A DNA stretch of 20,277 nt from an uncultured Prevotellaceae bacterium (GCA_937896015.1 CALBLR010000151.1:1-20277); one strand, 5' to 3'; positions 1-7,705 are shown, counted from the first letter of the stretch. A program made the numbers and translations. Notes: generated by a model not told the origin, from the sequence alone.

Positions 1-2
1 AC

Positions 3-1067
3 AAAGGCAACCTCAAGGCCGACAACTGCACATTCAGATACTACAACGGCAAGCAGGTGAGCGCGGCTGCCCTCAACTTCAGCCGCTCGTCGGTGGGCAA
101 TGTGGTGAAGAACTGCAGCTTCATCGAGAGCACTACCGGTGCATTAGGCAACGGTGCCAACGTGCCTATTGGCATAGTGGTTAAGGACAACTATTTTTAT
201 CACAACAACACTGGCAACAGCAACCGCCCCCAAATCAACCTCACTTGCGGCGGCTCGGATGCAACGTATGACGTGGAGATTACCGGCAACAAGGTGATTG
301 GCGGCCAGTATACCAAGGTGGGCGGCATTGGCGTGAGCAACATGCTCAACCTGGCGCACAACTGCAAGGTGCTTATCAAGGACAACGATGTGGAGGACAA
401 CCGCTATGGCGTTACGGTGATTGGCTCGGTGGATGTGGCTATCGAGGACAACAAGCTGATCAACAACAAGTATGAGACAAACGCCAACAATGGCGGCAGC
501 GGCATCAGCATCTATAGCAATGCAGCTGCTACATATGTCAAGGGCAACGTTATCGACGGCAACCTGTGGGGCGTGACTCTGATTGGCTCCAGCAAGAACA
601 TGAATTTTGGCAAGGTGGAAGACAAGGATGCAGCCGACTACAATCCCGGCGGCAACGTGTTCCGAAACAACGGCAACGGTGGTGTGCTGTATGACTTGTA
701 TAACAACACCGCCGAGACTGTGTATGCCCAGGGCAATGTGTGGAACGTGGCTACTCAGGACAGCGTAAGCATCGAAAAGGTGGTGTTTCACAAGGCCGAC
801 AATGCCAGCCTTGGCCAGGTTATATTCATGCCGGCAGGCAACGCTACTGGCGTTGAGGCCGTGAATGTGAAGGCAAAGGCAGTTTACAGCCCCGCCATTC
901 AGGCAGTGGTGCTGCCTGAGGCACAGCAGGTGGCCGTCTACACAATGGCAGGCAGCCTTGTGGCAGCCTCGCAGGGCAAGGTGAGCGCACTCAGCGTCGA
1001 GGGCCTCGCTCCTGGCGTGTATGTGGCCCGCACAGCCACCCAGTCGCTCAAGTTTATAAAGAAATAA
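3..1067 (+). CDS. Secreted beta-helix protein with T9SS sorting domain, 5'-truncated
   Basis: The frame is open to the left edge, so the true start lies outside the window; an in-frame GTG at 57 is not needed as a start. Most of the visible protein is short turns rich in Asn and Gly, recurring about every 20-25 residues (IKDNDVEDN, IEDNKLINN, VKGNVIDGN), as in right-handed parallel beta-helix proteins, often polysaccharide-active or adhesive. The last ~65 residues form a small beta-sandwich ending in GLAPGVYVARTATQSLKFIKK-like spacing (G-VYV near the end, then a Lys-rich terminus), the pattern of a type A T9SS C-terminal sorting signal. That predicts export across the outer membrane and cell-surface attachment or release. 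Catalytic residues cannot be assigned because the N-terminal part is missing. The beta-helix fold and the sorting domain are well supported; the substrate is unknown. Confidence 0.82.
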   Translation, partial: KGNLKADNCTFRYYNGKQVSAAALNFSRSSVGNVVKNCSFIESTTGALGNGANVPIGIVVKDNYFYHNNTGNSNRPQINLTCGGSDATYDVEITGNKVIGGQYTKVGGIGVSNMLNLAHNCKVLIKDNDVEDNRYGVTVIGSVDVAIEDNKLINNKYETNANNGGSGISIYSNAAATYVKGNVIDGNLWGVTLIGSSKNMNFGKVEDKDAADYNPGGNVFRNNGNGGVLYDLYNNTAETVYAQGNVWNVATQDSVSIEKVVFHKADNASLGQVIFMPAGNATGVEAVNVKAKAVYSPAIQAVVLPEAQQVAVYTMAGSLVAASQGKVSALSVEGLAPGVYVARTATQSLKFIKK

Positions 1068-1097
1068 GCGGCACGCAACTCTTAGCATAACAAAACT

Positions 1098-1133
1098 AAT
1101 CCGCCCGGTTCCTTGATTGGAACCGGGCGGATT
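1098..1133. terminator. Bidirectional intrinsic terminator
   Basis: A perfect 15-bp inverted repeat (AATCCGCCCGGTTCC at 1098-1112, its complement at 1119-1133) encloses the 6-base loop TTGATT. It is followed by GTTTTATT on the plus strand and AGTTTTG on the minus strand. It lies between two convergent genes (stops at 1067 and 1158) and can end transcription of both. Confidence 0.9.
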
Positions 1134-1157
1134 GTTTTATTGCGCTAACCTGTGTTT

Positions 1158-2840
1158 TTAGTAGTGGAAACTGCTGCCGCCCAAAAACTCACGCAGCAGG
1201 CTGGTGCTGGGCACGTCGCGCTCGGCCAGCGGCTCGAAGTAGCTCATGAACTGCAACAGGCGGTGGGCCTCTGAAAACTCGGGGCAGTTGTTGGGCACCT
1301 GCCGCAGTATGGGCTCAACGTAGCTCTTCATCACCGCCAACTCAAACAGCAGCGATGAGTTGAACGTGGCGTCGGCATTCTCCTGATAGGGGAAAATCCA
1401 CTTCTCCTCGCCACGGCGCACGCTGCCCCAGCGGGCAATGGTGTCGCGCGCGCTCACGGCTCGGTATTTGTAGTCGCGCACTATGCGGCGCAGCAGGCGG
1501 TTATCGGAGGTTGGAATCCAGTTGTGGTCGTCGATGTTGAGCGTGGTGAGTGCCGACACAAACAGGCGGTACTTCATCTCGTCGGGTATGTGGGCCGTAA
1601 GTTCTGGGTTCAGGCCGTGAATGCCCTCCATTAGCAGAATGTTGTTTTTTTCAAGTTTCAGCGTGTTGCCTCGGTATTCGCGCATTCCCGTCTCAAAATT
1701 GTAGGTGGGCATCTTCACTTCTTTGCCGGCAATCAGGTCGGTTATGTCGGCATTGAACTGGTCGAGGTCGAGCGCATGCAGAGCCTCGTAGTCGTAGTCG
1801 CCGTTCTCGTCGCGCGGTGTGTGGGCGCGGTCCACGAAATAGTTGTCGAGCGAAATCACCTTGGGCACTATGTAGTTGGTGATGAGCTGTATGGCCAGCC
1901 GCTTCGACGATGTGGTCTTGCCCGACGACGACGGGCCGGCTATGAGCACCACGCGTGCGCCGCCCTGGCGGTAACGCAAGGCTATGTCGTCGGCTATTTT
2001 GGCAAACATCTTGTTGTGCAGCGCTTCGGCCACATTTATCAGGTCGGAGGCACGGTGGTCGGCAATGGCGCGGTTAAGTTCGCCCACATCGGCCACGCCT
2101 ATCACGCAGTTGAAGTTCACATAGTCGGTGAAGGCCTGAAACATTTTTTCCTGCTTCACCGGTTTGGCTGGCTTGCTCGCGTCGTCGCGGTCGGGGCCAA
2201 GCAGCAGCATGCCGTCTTTGTAGGGCACGAGGTCGAACACCTTGATGAATCCCGTGGACGGGGCCAGCGGGCCATAGTAGCTGTCGATCACTTTGTCGAG
2301 TTTGTAGTAGGTGGTGTAGATGTCGTGCTTGCTTTCAAGCAGGCGCACCTTGTCGGGCATCGACTGCTTGCGGAACATCTCCATCACATCATCGGTGAGC
2401 CTTTCGCGCCTCACCCACTTGATGTCGGCTTCGGCTATCTGCCGCATGCGCTCCTTGATGGCGTTCACCACATCGGCGCTCACAGGGCCTGCCTCGTGCT
2501 TGAATATGCAGTAGTAGCCGTTGCTTATGCTGTGGTCAATCAGCAGCCGCTTGCCCGGATACAGGTCGGTGATGGCCTTGTATAGCATCATGCACAGCGA
2601 GCGTATGTACACCCGGCGTCCTGTGTCGGTGGCGGCATCGAGATATTCCACCAGTTTAGGGCGGTAGATGGCAAAGTGCATGTCTTGCGTCACGTTGTTC
2701 ACGCGGGCGCAGTTGGGCCTAAAGTTGAGCCGGCCGCTCAGGGTGTCGTATACGTCTTGCAGCGTGTCGCCGCCGTCAACGTCGATATACTCGTTGGTGT
2801 TCTTGCAGAAAATCTGTATGCTGTTGTCGTTGTCTTTCAT
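1158..2840 (-). CDS. Uridine kinase-family nucleoside kinase with ThrRS-like N-terminal domains
   Basis: A 560-residue cytoplasmic protein. The C-terminal half is a P-loop kinase of the phosphoribulokinase/uridine kinase family: Walker A GPSSSGKT at about residues 302-309, followed by SLDNYFVDR, the usual substrate-binding DxY/DN-Y region. The N-terminal half resembles the TGS and second additional domains of threonyl-tRNA synthetase: a beta-grasp-like start (IQIFCKNTNEYIDV) and the motif DHSISNGYY near residues 102-110. This two-part architecture is a known family usually annotated as nucleoside or uridine kinase; the substrate is not established from sequence. The ATG at 2840 is chosen because the frame upstream to 2891 adds 17 residues that look like leader DNA. 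It is transcribed alone, divergent from the small membrane gene, and ends at the shared terminator at 1098-1133. Confidence 0.88.
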   Translation of the reverse strand: MKDNDNSIQIFCKNTNEYIDVDGGDTLQDVYDTLSGRLNFRPNCARVNNVTQDMHFAIYRPKLVEYLDAATDTGRRVYIRSLCMMLYKAITDLYPGKRLLIDHSISNGYYCIFKHEAGPVSADVVNAIKERMRQIAEADIKWVRRERLTDDVMEMFRKQSMPDKVRLLESKHDIYTTYYKLDKVIDSYYGPLAPSTGFIKVFDLVPYKDGMLLLGPDRDDASKPAKPVKQEKMFQAFTDYVNFNCVIGVADVGELNRAIADHRASDLINVAEALHNKMFAKIADDIALRYRQGGARVVLIAGPSSSGKTTSSKRLAIQLITNYIVPKVISLDNYFVDRAHTPRDENGDYDYEALHALDLDQFNADITDLIAGKEVKMPTYNFETGMREYRGNTLKLEKNNILLMEGIHGLNPELTAHIPDEMKYRLFVSALTTLNIDDHNWIPTSDNRLLRRIVRDYKYRAVSARDTIARWGSVRRGEEKWIFPYQENADATFNSSLLFELAVMKSYVEPILRQVPNNCPEFSEAHRLLQFMSYFEPLAERDVPSTSLLREFLGGSSFHY

Positions 2841-2983
2841 TGTGTTGCCGTAAATTTTAGAATGTGCGCTAAAATACGCAAAAAAGCGCAATGCCGCGTA
2901 ATAAGGCGATTAAATTTAAGCACAATTGTAGCCTCAAGGCCACGTTTGGGGCGAAAATGACCACTTCTAACTCCAAAAAACGC

Positions 2984-3012
2984 TATATTTGCAATGTAGT
3001 AATTTATTTTTG
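2984..3012 (+). promoter_or_regulatory. Two candidate Bacteroidetes -7 boxes
   Basis: TATATTTG (2984-2991) and TATTTTTG (3005-3012) both match TAnnTTTG and lie 55 and 34 bases ahead of the ATG at 3046. Neither has a TTG at the expected upstream distance, so which one is used, if either, is uncertain. Confidence 0.35.
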
Positions 3013-3045
3013 CGAACCAATCACTGCATTATTCTTTCACGCGTT

Positions 3046-3330
3046 ATGAAAAATTCCAGCCGTCCTCCTGTGCGCTACCGCCTGCTGGTGGGCGCCACCA
3101 TAGTTCCGCTGCTGCTTTGGCCGTGGCTGCTGTCGGTGCTGCCCGTGGCCGACGGCGACGACACAATGCGCCTGTTGCTGCTGTGCCTGCCGGCCTACGT
3201 GCTGCTCAGCTGCTATGTGGCCTACCGCACCAGGCGCGAGCGTCCCGAGGTGTCGTGGGTGCTACTGGCACTGTGCTGGGTGTCCTATGCGATGCTGGCC
3301 ATGCTGGCCGCTGTGGCGTTGAGGGCGTGA
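3046..3330 (+). CDS. Small hydrophobic membrane protein, unknown function
   Basis: A 94-residue protein not recognised as a named family. It shows a basic N-terminus (KNSSRPPVRYR) and three predicted membrane helices at about residues 13-33, 41-60 and 69-92. The second and third are separated by a short basic and acidic loop, TRRERPEVS. The positive-inside rule places the N-terminus and this loop in the cytoplasm. The ATG at 3046 is chosen because an upstream TTG at 2989 would overlap a candidate -7 promoter box. The metallo-hydrolase gene starts 52 bases after its stop, so the two may be cotranscribed. Codon use is GC-rich like the surrounding genes. Function is unknown; membrane location is inferred from hydrophobicity alone. 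Confidence 0.7.
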   Translation: MKNSSRPPVRYRLLVGATIVPLLLWPWLLSVLPVADGDDTMRLLLLCLPAYVLLSCYVAYRTRRERPEVSWVLLALCWVSYAMLAMLAAVALRA

Positions 3331-3382
3331 AGCGCGCAGTGCTGCAAGGTTTCGGCAAGTAACTTTTTAATGTATAGCTATT

Positions 3383-4204
3383 ATGGCACCTGTCACCACA
3401 CCACACATAACCATGCTCGGCACTGGCAACGCCATGTGCACGCGCTGCTACAACACTTGCTTCTGGCTGCGGTCGCCGCAAGGCGCCGTGATGGTGGACG
3501 CCGGCGGCGGCAACGGCATCTTCCGCCAGCTGCACCGCGCCGGCATTGCGTTTGATGAAATCCACCACCTGATAGTGACCCACGCCCACACCGACCACAT
3601 TCTGGGCGTGATATGGATGATACGCAAAATATCGCCAATGATAAACCATGGCCGCTATCAGCCGCCGTTCACCATCTACTGCCACAACGAGGTGGCCCAT
3701 GCGCTGCGCACCATTTGCCGCCTGCTGATTCCAGCCAAAATATGCCGTGCCTTCGACGACGGCTCAATAGTGATACGCGAGGTGACCGACGGCGAAAGCC
3801 TCAGAATCGACGACATGGATGTCACCTTTTTCGATATCGGCTCCACCAAGACCAAGCAGTTCGGCTTTTCGGCCTTGCTGCCCGACGGCCGCCGTGTGAC
3901 CTGCCTTGGCGACGAACCGTATAATGAGCGTGCCGAGCAGTGGACGCGCGGCTGCGACTGGCTGCTGTGCGAGGCCTTCTGCCTATATAAAGACCGCGAG
4001 CAGTTCCGCCCCTATGAGAAGCACCACAGCACCGCGCTCGACGCCGGCCGGCTGGCTCAGGAACTTGGGGTGAAAAACCTGCTGCTCTATCACACTGAGG
4101 ACACCCATCTGGCCACACGTCGCGAGAACTACACCGCCGAGGCTAAGCGCAACTTCGCCGGCCGCGTGGTGGTGCCCGACGACATTGAGACAGTGAACTT
4201 GTGA
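3383..4204 (+). CDS. RNase Z-like MBL-fold metallo-hydrolase
   Basis: A 273-residue protein of the metallo-beta-lactamase fold, close to the RNase Z branch. Visible motifs: LGTGNA near the start, GGGNG at 41-45, the metal-binding THAHTDH at 66-72, GDEP with Asp177, KHHST at 213-217 and the LLLYHTED segment with His237. Family members hydrolyse phosphodiester or ester bonds using two metal ions; the true substrate here is unknown. At residue 153, where relatives I recall read F-D-I-H-S-T-K, this protein reads F-D-I-G-S-T-K, so the third-motif histidine that helps bind metal seems lost. All other ligands are present and the frame is intact. The ATG at 3383 is used; an in-frame ATG at 3413 would start just before LGTGN. 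TAACTTTT upstream is one base from a -7 box. Confidence 0.88.
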   Translation: MAPVTTPHITMLGTGNAMCTRCYNTCFWLRSPQGAVMVDAGGGNGIFRQLHRAGIAFDEIHHLIVTHAHTDHILGVIWMIRKISPMINHGRYQPPFTIYCHNEVAHALRTICRLLIPAKICRAFDDGSIVIREVTDGESLRIDDMDVTFFDIGSTKTKQFGFSALLPDGRRVTCLGDEPYNERAEQWTRGCDWLLCEAFCLYKDREQFRPYEKHHSTALDAGRLAQELGVKNLLLYHTEDTHLATRRENYTAEAKRNFAGRVVVPDDIETVNL

Positions 4205-4294
4205 CGCACTAAGCCGAAAGCGCTGAAAAATAATTAAGCCACTGCGTGCAATGTTGCGCACGGCTGGTTGTTTACAATGTGCATAGAAAAATAA

Positions 4295-4876
4295 ATGGGC
4301 GCGCCACGCAACACATCATGCGACGATGAGCAGGCACTTGCGCAAAGCATAGCGCAAGGCAACGCAGGGGCCATGAGGCTTCTGTATGACCGCTATATGC
4401 CTTTGCTTGCCTCGGTGTGCACGCGCTATATTGCCGACGACAGCGATGCCAAAGATGTGCTGCAAGACAGCTTTGTGTCGATATTCACATCCATCGGCGG
4501 CTTCACTTACAAGGGCGAGGGCTCGCTGCGCGCGTGGATGACGCGCATAGTTGTCAACAAGGCCATCAACAGCCTTAAAAAGAGCATGCGCCTCAGCCAA
4601 ATCGAGACCCCAGGCCGTGTGCCCGATGTGCCCGACGACGACGGCGGTGATGTGGAGGCCGGCCGTGTGCCCATCGATGTGATCCACGGCTTCATAAGGC
4701 AGCTGCCCGATGGCTACCGCACGGTGTTTAACATGAGCGTGATTGAGCACCGCAGCCACAGCGAGATAGCAGCCACACTGGGCATAAAAAAGGAAACATC
4801 GGCCTCGCAACTGCATCGGGCAAAAGCCGTGCTGGCGCGGCAAATAAGAGACTACGTGAACACGCACGACTGTTGA
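4295..4876 (+). CDS. ECF-type RNA polymerase sigma factor
   Basis: A 193-residue sigma-70 factor of the extracytoplasmic function class. Region 2 spans about residues 15-95 (MRLLYDRYMPLL, then DAKDVLQDSFVSIF for core binding and -10 recognition, then RAWMTRIVVNKAIN). An acidic linker of about 30 residues follows (DVPDDDGGDVE). Region 4 spans about 128-185, with LPDGYRTVFNM and the helix-turn-helix HSEIAATLGIKKETSASQLHRAK. Length is normal for the class. The next gene starts 13 bases downstream and encodes a membrane-anchored partner, which fits a sigma/anti-sigma pair. The ATG at 4295 follows an A-rich stretch (AGAAAAATAA), typical of Bacteroidetes starts that lack a Shine-Dalgarno sequence. 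Confidence 0.93.
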   Translation: MGAPRNTSCDDEQALAQSIAQGNAGAMRLLYDRYMPLLASVCTRYIADDSDAKDVLQDSFVSIFTSIGGFTYKGEGSLRAWMTRIVVNKAINSLKKSMRLSQIETPGRVPDVPDDDGGDVEAGRVPIDVIHGFIRQLPDGYRTVFNMSVIEHRSHSEIAATLGIKKETSASQLHRAKAVLARQIRDYVNTHDC

Positions 4877-4889
4877 AAATCAATGTGAA

Positions 4890-6140
4890 ATGAAGAATAA
4901 GCGGATTATGGACAACGACTGGACCAAAGACTTAAGCAAGCGACTTGAGGAGCACAGGCTCGACGGGTTTGCCGCCGGCATGTGGCCCGACATCGAGAAA
5001 GCTGTGCTTGCGCAGCAGGCCGCCAAAAAGCGTAGGGCGCGGCTTGTGTGGTTTAGGCGCACGGCAGTTGCCGCTGCGGCGGCTGCTGCAGTTGCCGCTG
5101 TGGTGTGGCTCTCCAACGGCACCGGCGATGTGGCCCGCCAAGTCCGGTCGGCAGTGTCAAGGCAGCCGGTGGCCTCAGCCGGCACCGCTCAGCCGGTGGC
5201 GAATGGCGTTGGCACAGCCGCTATGCCGGCAGCCACATATGCCCATCGTCCAGCCGTGCCGCAGCAGCCGGCTGACAAAAAGGCCGAATCGCAATCGCAG
5301 CCAATTTTGGCGGCATCGGCAGCCGTCCCGTCTGAGGCAGCCACGGTGCCCGACACAGTTTTGGCCGCTGGCCGTCAACCTGCTTCAAAACCCGCTAAAA
5401 AGAAGGCCGAAAGCAGCAACGCCCGCGCAAACGGCGCATACTATGCGGCCAGCGAGCCAGCGCTCTCAAAACCGCGGCACAGCGAAAACAGGTGGAGCGT
5501 GGGCCTTTATGCCTTCAATTCGCCTTCGAAAATCAGTTTAGGCGACGGTGATGGAGGAGGCGTAATGGCCAGCGGCAAGCTGCAAGACGCCCTGTATGGC
5601 GACGCCAATGCCGTGGCGCCGTCGATAGGCGTGGCCGATGTGGAGATGCACCACAAGCAGCCAGTGAGCTTCGGCGCCACCGTCCGCTACAAGATGAACC
5701 GCTGGCTAAGCGTGGAGGCCGGACTTGCCTACACCTATCTCAGTGCCGACTATGCCGACGAATACATGAGCTGCGAGCAGCGGCTGCACTACTTGGGCGT
5801 GCCAGTGAAGCTCAACTGCAACCTATACAGCGGCCACCGTGTCGACGTGTATGTGACGGCAGGAACAATGGCCGAAAAACTGGTGAGCGGCCGCCGCAAG
5901 ACGGTGTATCCGGCCGCGCCAAGCCACAACGTGGCCACCGATGTGCGCGAAGGAGGGTTGCAATGGTCGGTGAAGGGTGCCTTGGGACTGGCCTTCAACG
6001 CCACGCCGTCGATGGCAGTGTATGTGGAGCCTGGCGTGGGCCACTACATCGACAACGGCACCCGCGTGCAAAACTTCTATAAGTCGTCGCCCACTTGCTT
6101 CAACCTGCTCGTGGGCATCCGTTTCACTCCCACACATTAG
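4890..6140 (+). CDS. Membrane-anchored putative anti-sigma protein with C-terminal beta-barrel
   Basis: A 416-residue protein with three visible parts. Residues 1-57 are charged and helical (WTKDLSKRLEEHRLDGFAAG) and end in a basic KKRRARLVWFRR stop. Residues 58-75 form one Ala/Val-rich membrane helix. Residues 76-198 are a low-complexity Ala/Pro/Gln/Lys linker. From about 199 to the end, alternating amphipathic strands (FGATVRYKMNRWLSVEAGL, LHYLGVPVKLNC, VDVYVTAGTMAEK, TCFNLLVGIRFTP) look like an eight-strand outer membrane beta-barrel of the OMP_b-brl/PorT kind. The order suggests a protein that reaches from cytoplasm through the inner membrane to the outer membrane. Being directly behind an ECF sigma gene suggests the cytoplasmic tail holds the sigma factor; that role is inferred. 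An alternative start is the ATG at 4908. Confidence 0.75.
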   Translation: MKNKRIMDNDWTKDLSKRLEEHRLDGFAAGMWPDIEKAVLAQQAAKKRRARLVWFRRTAVAAAAAAAVAAVVWLSNGTGDVARQVRSAVSRQPVASAGTAQPVANGVGTAAMPAATYAHRPAVPQQPADKKAESQSQPILAASAAVPSEAATVPDTVLAAGRQPASKPAKKKAESSNARANGAYYAASEPALSKPRHSENRWSVGLYAFNSPSKISLGDGDGGGVMASGKLQDALYGDANAVAPSIGVADVEMHHKQPVSFGATVRYKMNRWLSVEAGLAYTYLSADYADEYMSCEQRLHYLGVPVKLNCNLYSGHRVDVYVTAGTMAEKLVSGRRKTVYPAAPSHNVATDVREGGLQWSVKGALGLAFNATPSMAVYVEPGVGHYIDNGTRVQNFYKSSPTCFNLLVGIRFTPTH

Positions 6141-6166
6141 GATTGCTGTACAAAAATGAGCAATAT

Positions 6167-6202
6167 AAAAAATGAGGGCTTTCCTGATGGGGAAAGCCCT
6201 CA
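6167..6202 (-). terminator. Intrinsic terminator, minus strand
   Basis: Stem TGAGGGCTTTCC paired with GGAAAGCCCTCA (6173-6184 with 6191-6202, loop of 6) is followed on the minus strand by six T bases. On the plus strand no T run follows, so it acts mainly for minus-strand transcription: the candidate small RNA and the ATPase gene. Confidence 0.85.
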
Positions 6203-6288
6203 CTGTGCCGCCGCACCCGCTTGTTGCACATTCACATGCTCACAGCCAATGAGGCAGCGTAGGGAAATTTAGACTAAATGATTTTGTG

Positions 6289-6322
6289 GTAGTGCGGCGT
6301 AATCAACCTGCCGCCGCACTAC
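6289..6322 (-). repeat. 11-bp GC-rich hairpin
   Basis: GTAGTGCGGCG (6289-6299) and CGCCGCACTAC (6312-6322) are perfect inverted repeats around a 12-base loop. No T tract follows on either strand, so it is unlikely to be a terminator. The CGCCGCAC core recurs at 6209-6216, so the left arm can pair with either copy. Confidence 0.7.
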
Positions 6323-6353
6323 TTTGAAAGAGCTTGTAGCGCTATTTCGGTGG

Positions 6354-6361
6354 CAAAGTTA
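6354..6361 (-). promoter_or_regulatory. Candidate -7 box for minus-strand small RNA
   Basis: Read on the minus strand this is TAACTTTG, a full match to TAnnTTTG and identical to the boxes ahead of metG and the 191-residue gene. A TTG lies 25 bases upstream (complement of 6387-6389). Confidence 0.4.
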
Positions 6362-6460
6362 ATAAAACTTTTAATTGGTTGGCTAACAATTTTATATGTT
6401 ACTAAACATGTTTACGCGCCTGGCCGCCACGCCGCCACTACTAATTCGGGTAAGCACAGT

Positions 6461-7705
6461 TCAGAATCTGCCTATAGGCACCACATTTATGTCGTATCCG
6501 TTTTTGTGTATGGTGTCTTTTTGATTCATAGTAACAATGGTGAGGTTGCTGCAATTGAGCTCGTCTGCGCACTCCGTAAGACTGTCGGCCTCCCTTTTCA
6601 TAGTGCGTTCCGACGATAAGTCGTAGCACACTTGTATCAGTTGGCACACACGTGCGCCCTGGCGTGTCACGAAGTCTGTCTCCTTGTTGTTTCTCGAACG
6701 GTAGTAGAACAATGATTTCTCGGTGTCGAATCCGCGGCGCACGAGTTCTATGAACACTTGGTTTTCCAGCAGGCGTCCCAAATTTTCACTCAGGTTGAAG
6801 GCTTTTGCTTCAACAAAACCATTATCTACCACATACACCTTTTGTGGGGCTTTCTTCATCACCTTCATCTTGTTGTTATAGCGGTTGAGGTAGTAAAACA
6901 AGTATGGCTCACGCAAATAGCCCATGAATTTTTTTGTGGTTGCCACACTCGAAAATCCGAGTTCACGTGCCAGTTCGTTGGCACTAAAAGCATTGCAGAA
7001 GTTTGACAGCATGTACATAGCCAGATTGTTGAGGTCGTCCACATTGCGAACATTGTGCCGCTTGGTAATGTCTTTCCACACAATGGCGTCGAACAATGAA
7101 GAAAGGTAGCTTTGTGCTACACTCTTTGCCATGACGCATTCAGGATATCCGCCAATATGCAGATATTCGAATATGAGCGATTGTGCCACGGCCTCATCTT
7201 CGGGTGCAATGTGGCTCAGGCTTTTATGATTCCATGCGAAAAACTCACCGAGGCTGAACGGAAGCATTTCTATTTGAATGTATCGGCCTGTGAGCAAAGA
7301 AGCCATTTCGCTGCTCAGCAGTTTGGCATTGCTGCCTGTGACCACCATGTTAACCCCAAGCCGGTACAGTTTCGATACCCATATGTCCCAGTTTTTGAGG
7401 TTTTGAACCTCGTCAAGCAGCAAGTAGTCGAAGCCGGGATATACCTGTCTGAGCGATTCCCACACCAAATCGTCATCCCAGTTTGCCAATAGCTTGCCGT
7501 CATCGAAGTTGAGGTAGGCAAAGTTTTTGTTCTTTAGTATCATCAGTGCCTCGGTTGACTTTCCTGTGCGCCGTGGGCCGGTTATTAGCTTTATTTGCTT
7601 GCTTTGCAGCAGGTCGGCCACGTTATATTTGGTGTGGCGCGGCAAATATGGGCGCGACAAGAGCAAATCACGCTCCTTTTTTTGGTTGCTTATTATCGTT
7701 ATCAT
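6461..7705 (-). CDS. AAA-family ATPase with DUF4143 domain
   Basis: A 414-residue protein. Residues 35-155 carry the AAA_14 ATPase core: Walker A GPRRTGKST at 43-51, Walker B YLLLDEVQN at 94-102, sensor-like VVTGSNAKLLS at 121-131 and LTGRY at 138-142. Residues 210-262 include a winged-helix-like segment (SANELARELGFSSVATTKKF). The DUF4143 part follows, with YVVDNGF, LENQVFIELVRRG and the ETDFV nuclease-fold motif at 342-346. These proteins are common, often mobile, and have no settled function. The ATG at 7705 is chosen because the homologous region starts just after it; upstream ATGs at 7819 and 7759 add residues unlike the family, and a candidate promoter lies at 7817-7824. The gene is markedly AT-richer than its neighbours, a sign of transfer. 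Confidence 0.88.
   Translation of the reverse strand: MITIISNQKKERDLLLSRPYLPRHTKYNVADLLQSKQIKLITGPRRTGKSTEALMILKNKNFAYLNFDDGKLLANWDDDLVWESLRQVYPGFDYLLLDEVQNLKNWDIWVSKLYRLGVNMVVTGSNAKLLSSEMASLLTGRYIQIEMLPFSLGEFFAWNHKSLSHIAPEDEAVAQSLIFEYLHIGGYPECVMAKSVAQSYLSSLFDAIVWKDITKRHNVRNVDDLNNLAMYMLSNFCNAFSANELARELGFSSVATTKKFMGYLREPYLFYYLNRYNNKMKVMKKAPQKVYVVDNGFVEAKAFNLSENLGRLLENQVFIELVRRGFDTEKSLFYYRSRNNKETDFVTRQGARVCQLIQVCYDLSSERTMKREADSLTECADELNCSNLTIVTMNQKDTIHKNGYDINVVPIGRF

Larger units (their letters stand above)
6166..6348 (-). ncRNA. Candidate small RNA, about 180 nt
   Basis: On the minus strand a TAACTTTG -7 box at 6354-6361 would start a transcript near 6348. The transcript passes an 11-bp GC-rich hairpin (6322-6289, 12-base loop) and a small palindrome. 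It ends at a perfect 12-bp hairpin followed by six U residues (6202-6167). A TTG lies 25 bases ahead of the -7 box, slightly far. I cannot match it to SRP RNA, tmRNA, RNase P or 6S RNA. It could instead be the 3' untranslated region of the ATPase mRNA, which ends at 6461 on the same strand. Confidence 0.4.
6141..6460. other. 320-base gap with several inverted repeats
   Basis: No convincing protein gene is present. From left to right it holds a perfect 12-bp hairpin (6173-6202), a direct repeat TGCCGCCGCAC (6206-6216 and 6309-6319), a 13-base palindrome ATTTAGACTAAAT (6267-6279), an 11-bp hairpin (6289-6322), and a minus-strand -7 box TAACTTTG (6354-6361) overlapping the small hairpin AAAGTT-AATAA-AACTTT (6355-6371). 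The minus-strand elements are arranged like a small RNA gene. Confidence 0.6.

Noticed and set aside
6166..6348. Assignment of the candidate small RNA to 6S, SRP RNA or tmRNA
   Set aside because: The SRP GGAAGCAGC-type loop, a tmRNA tag frame and a 6S-like long stem with central bubble were not found.
6350..6619. Plus-strand frame of 89 codons before and inside the ATPase gene end
   Set aside because: It overlaps the ATPase C-terminus antisense and the candidate small RNA promoter; no recognisable protein.
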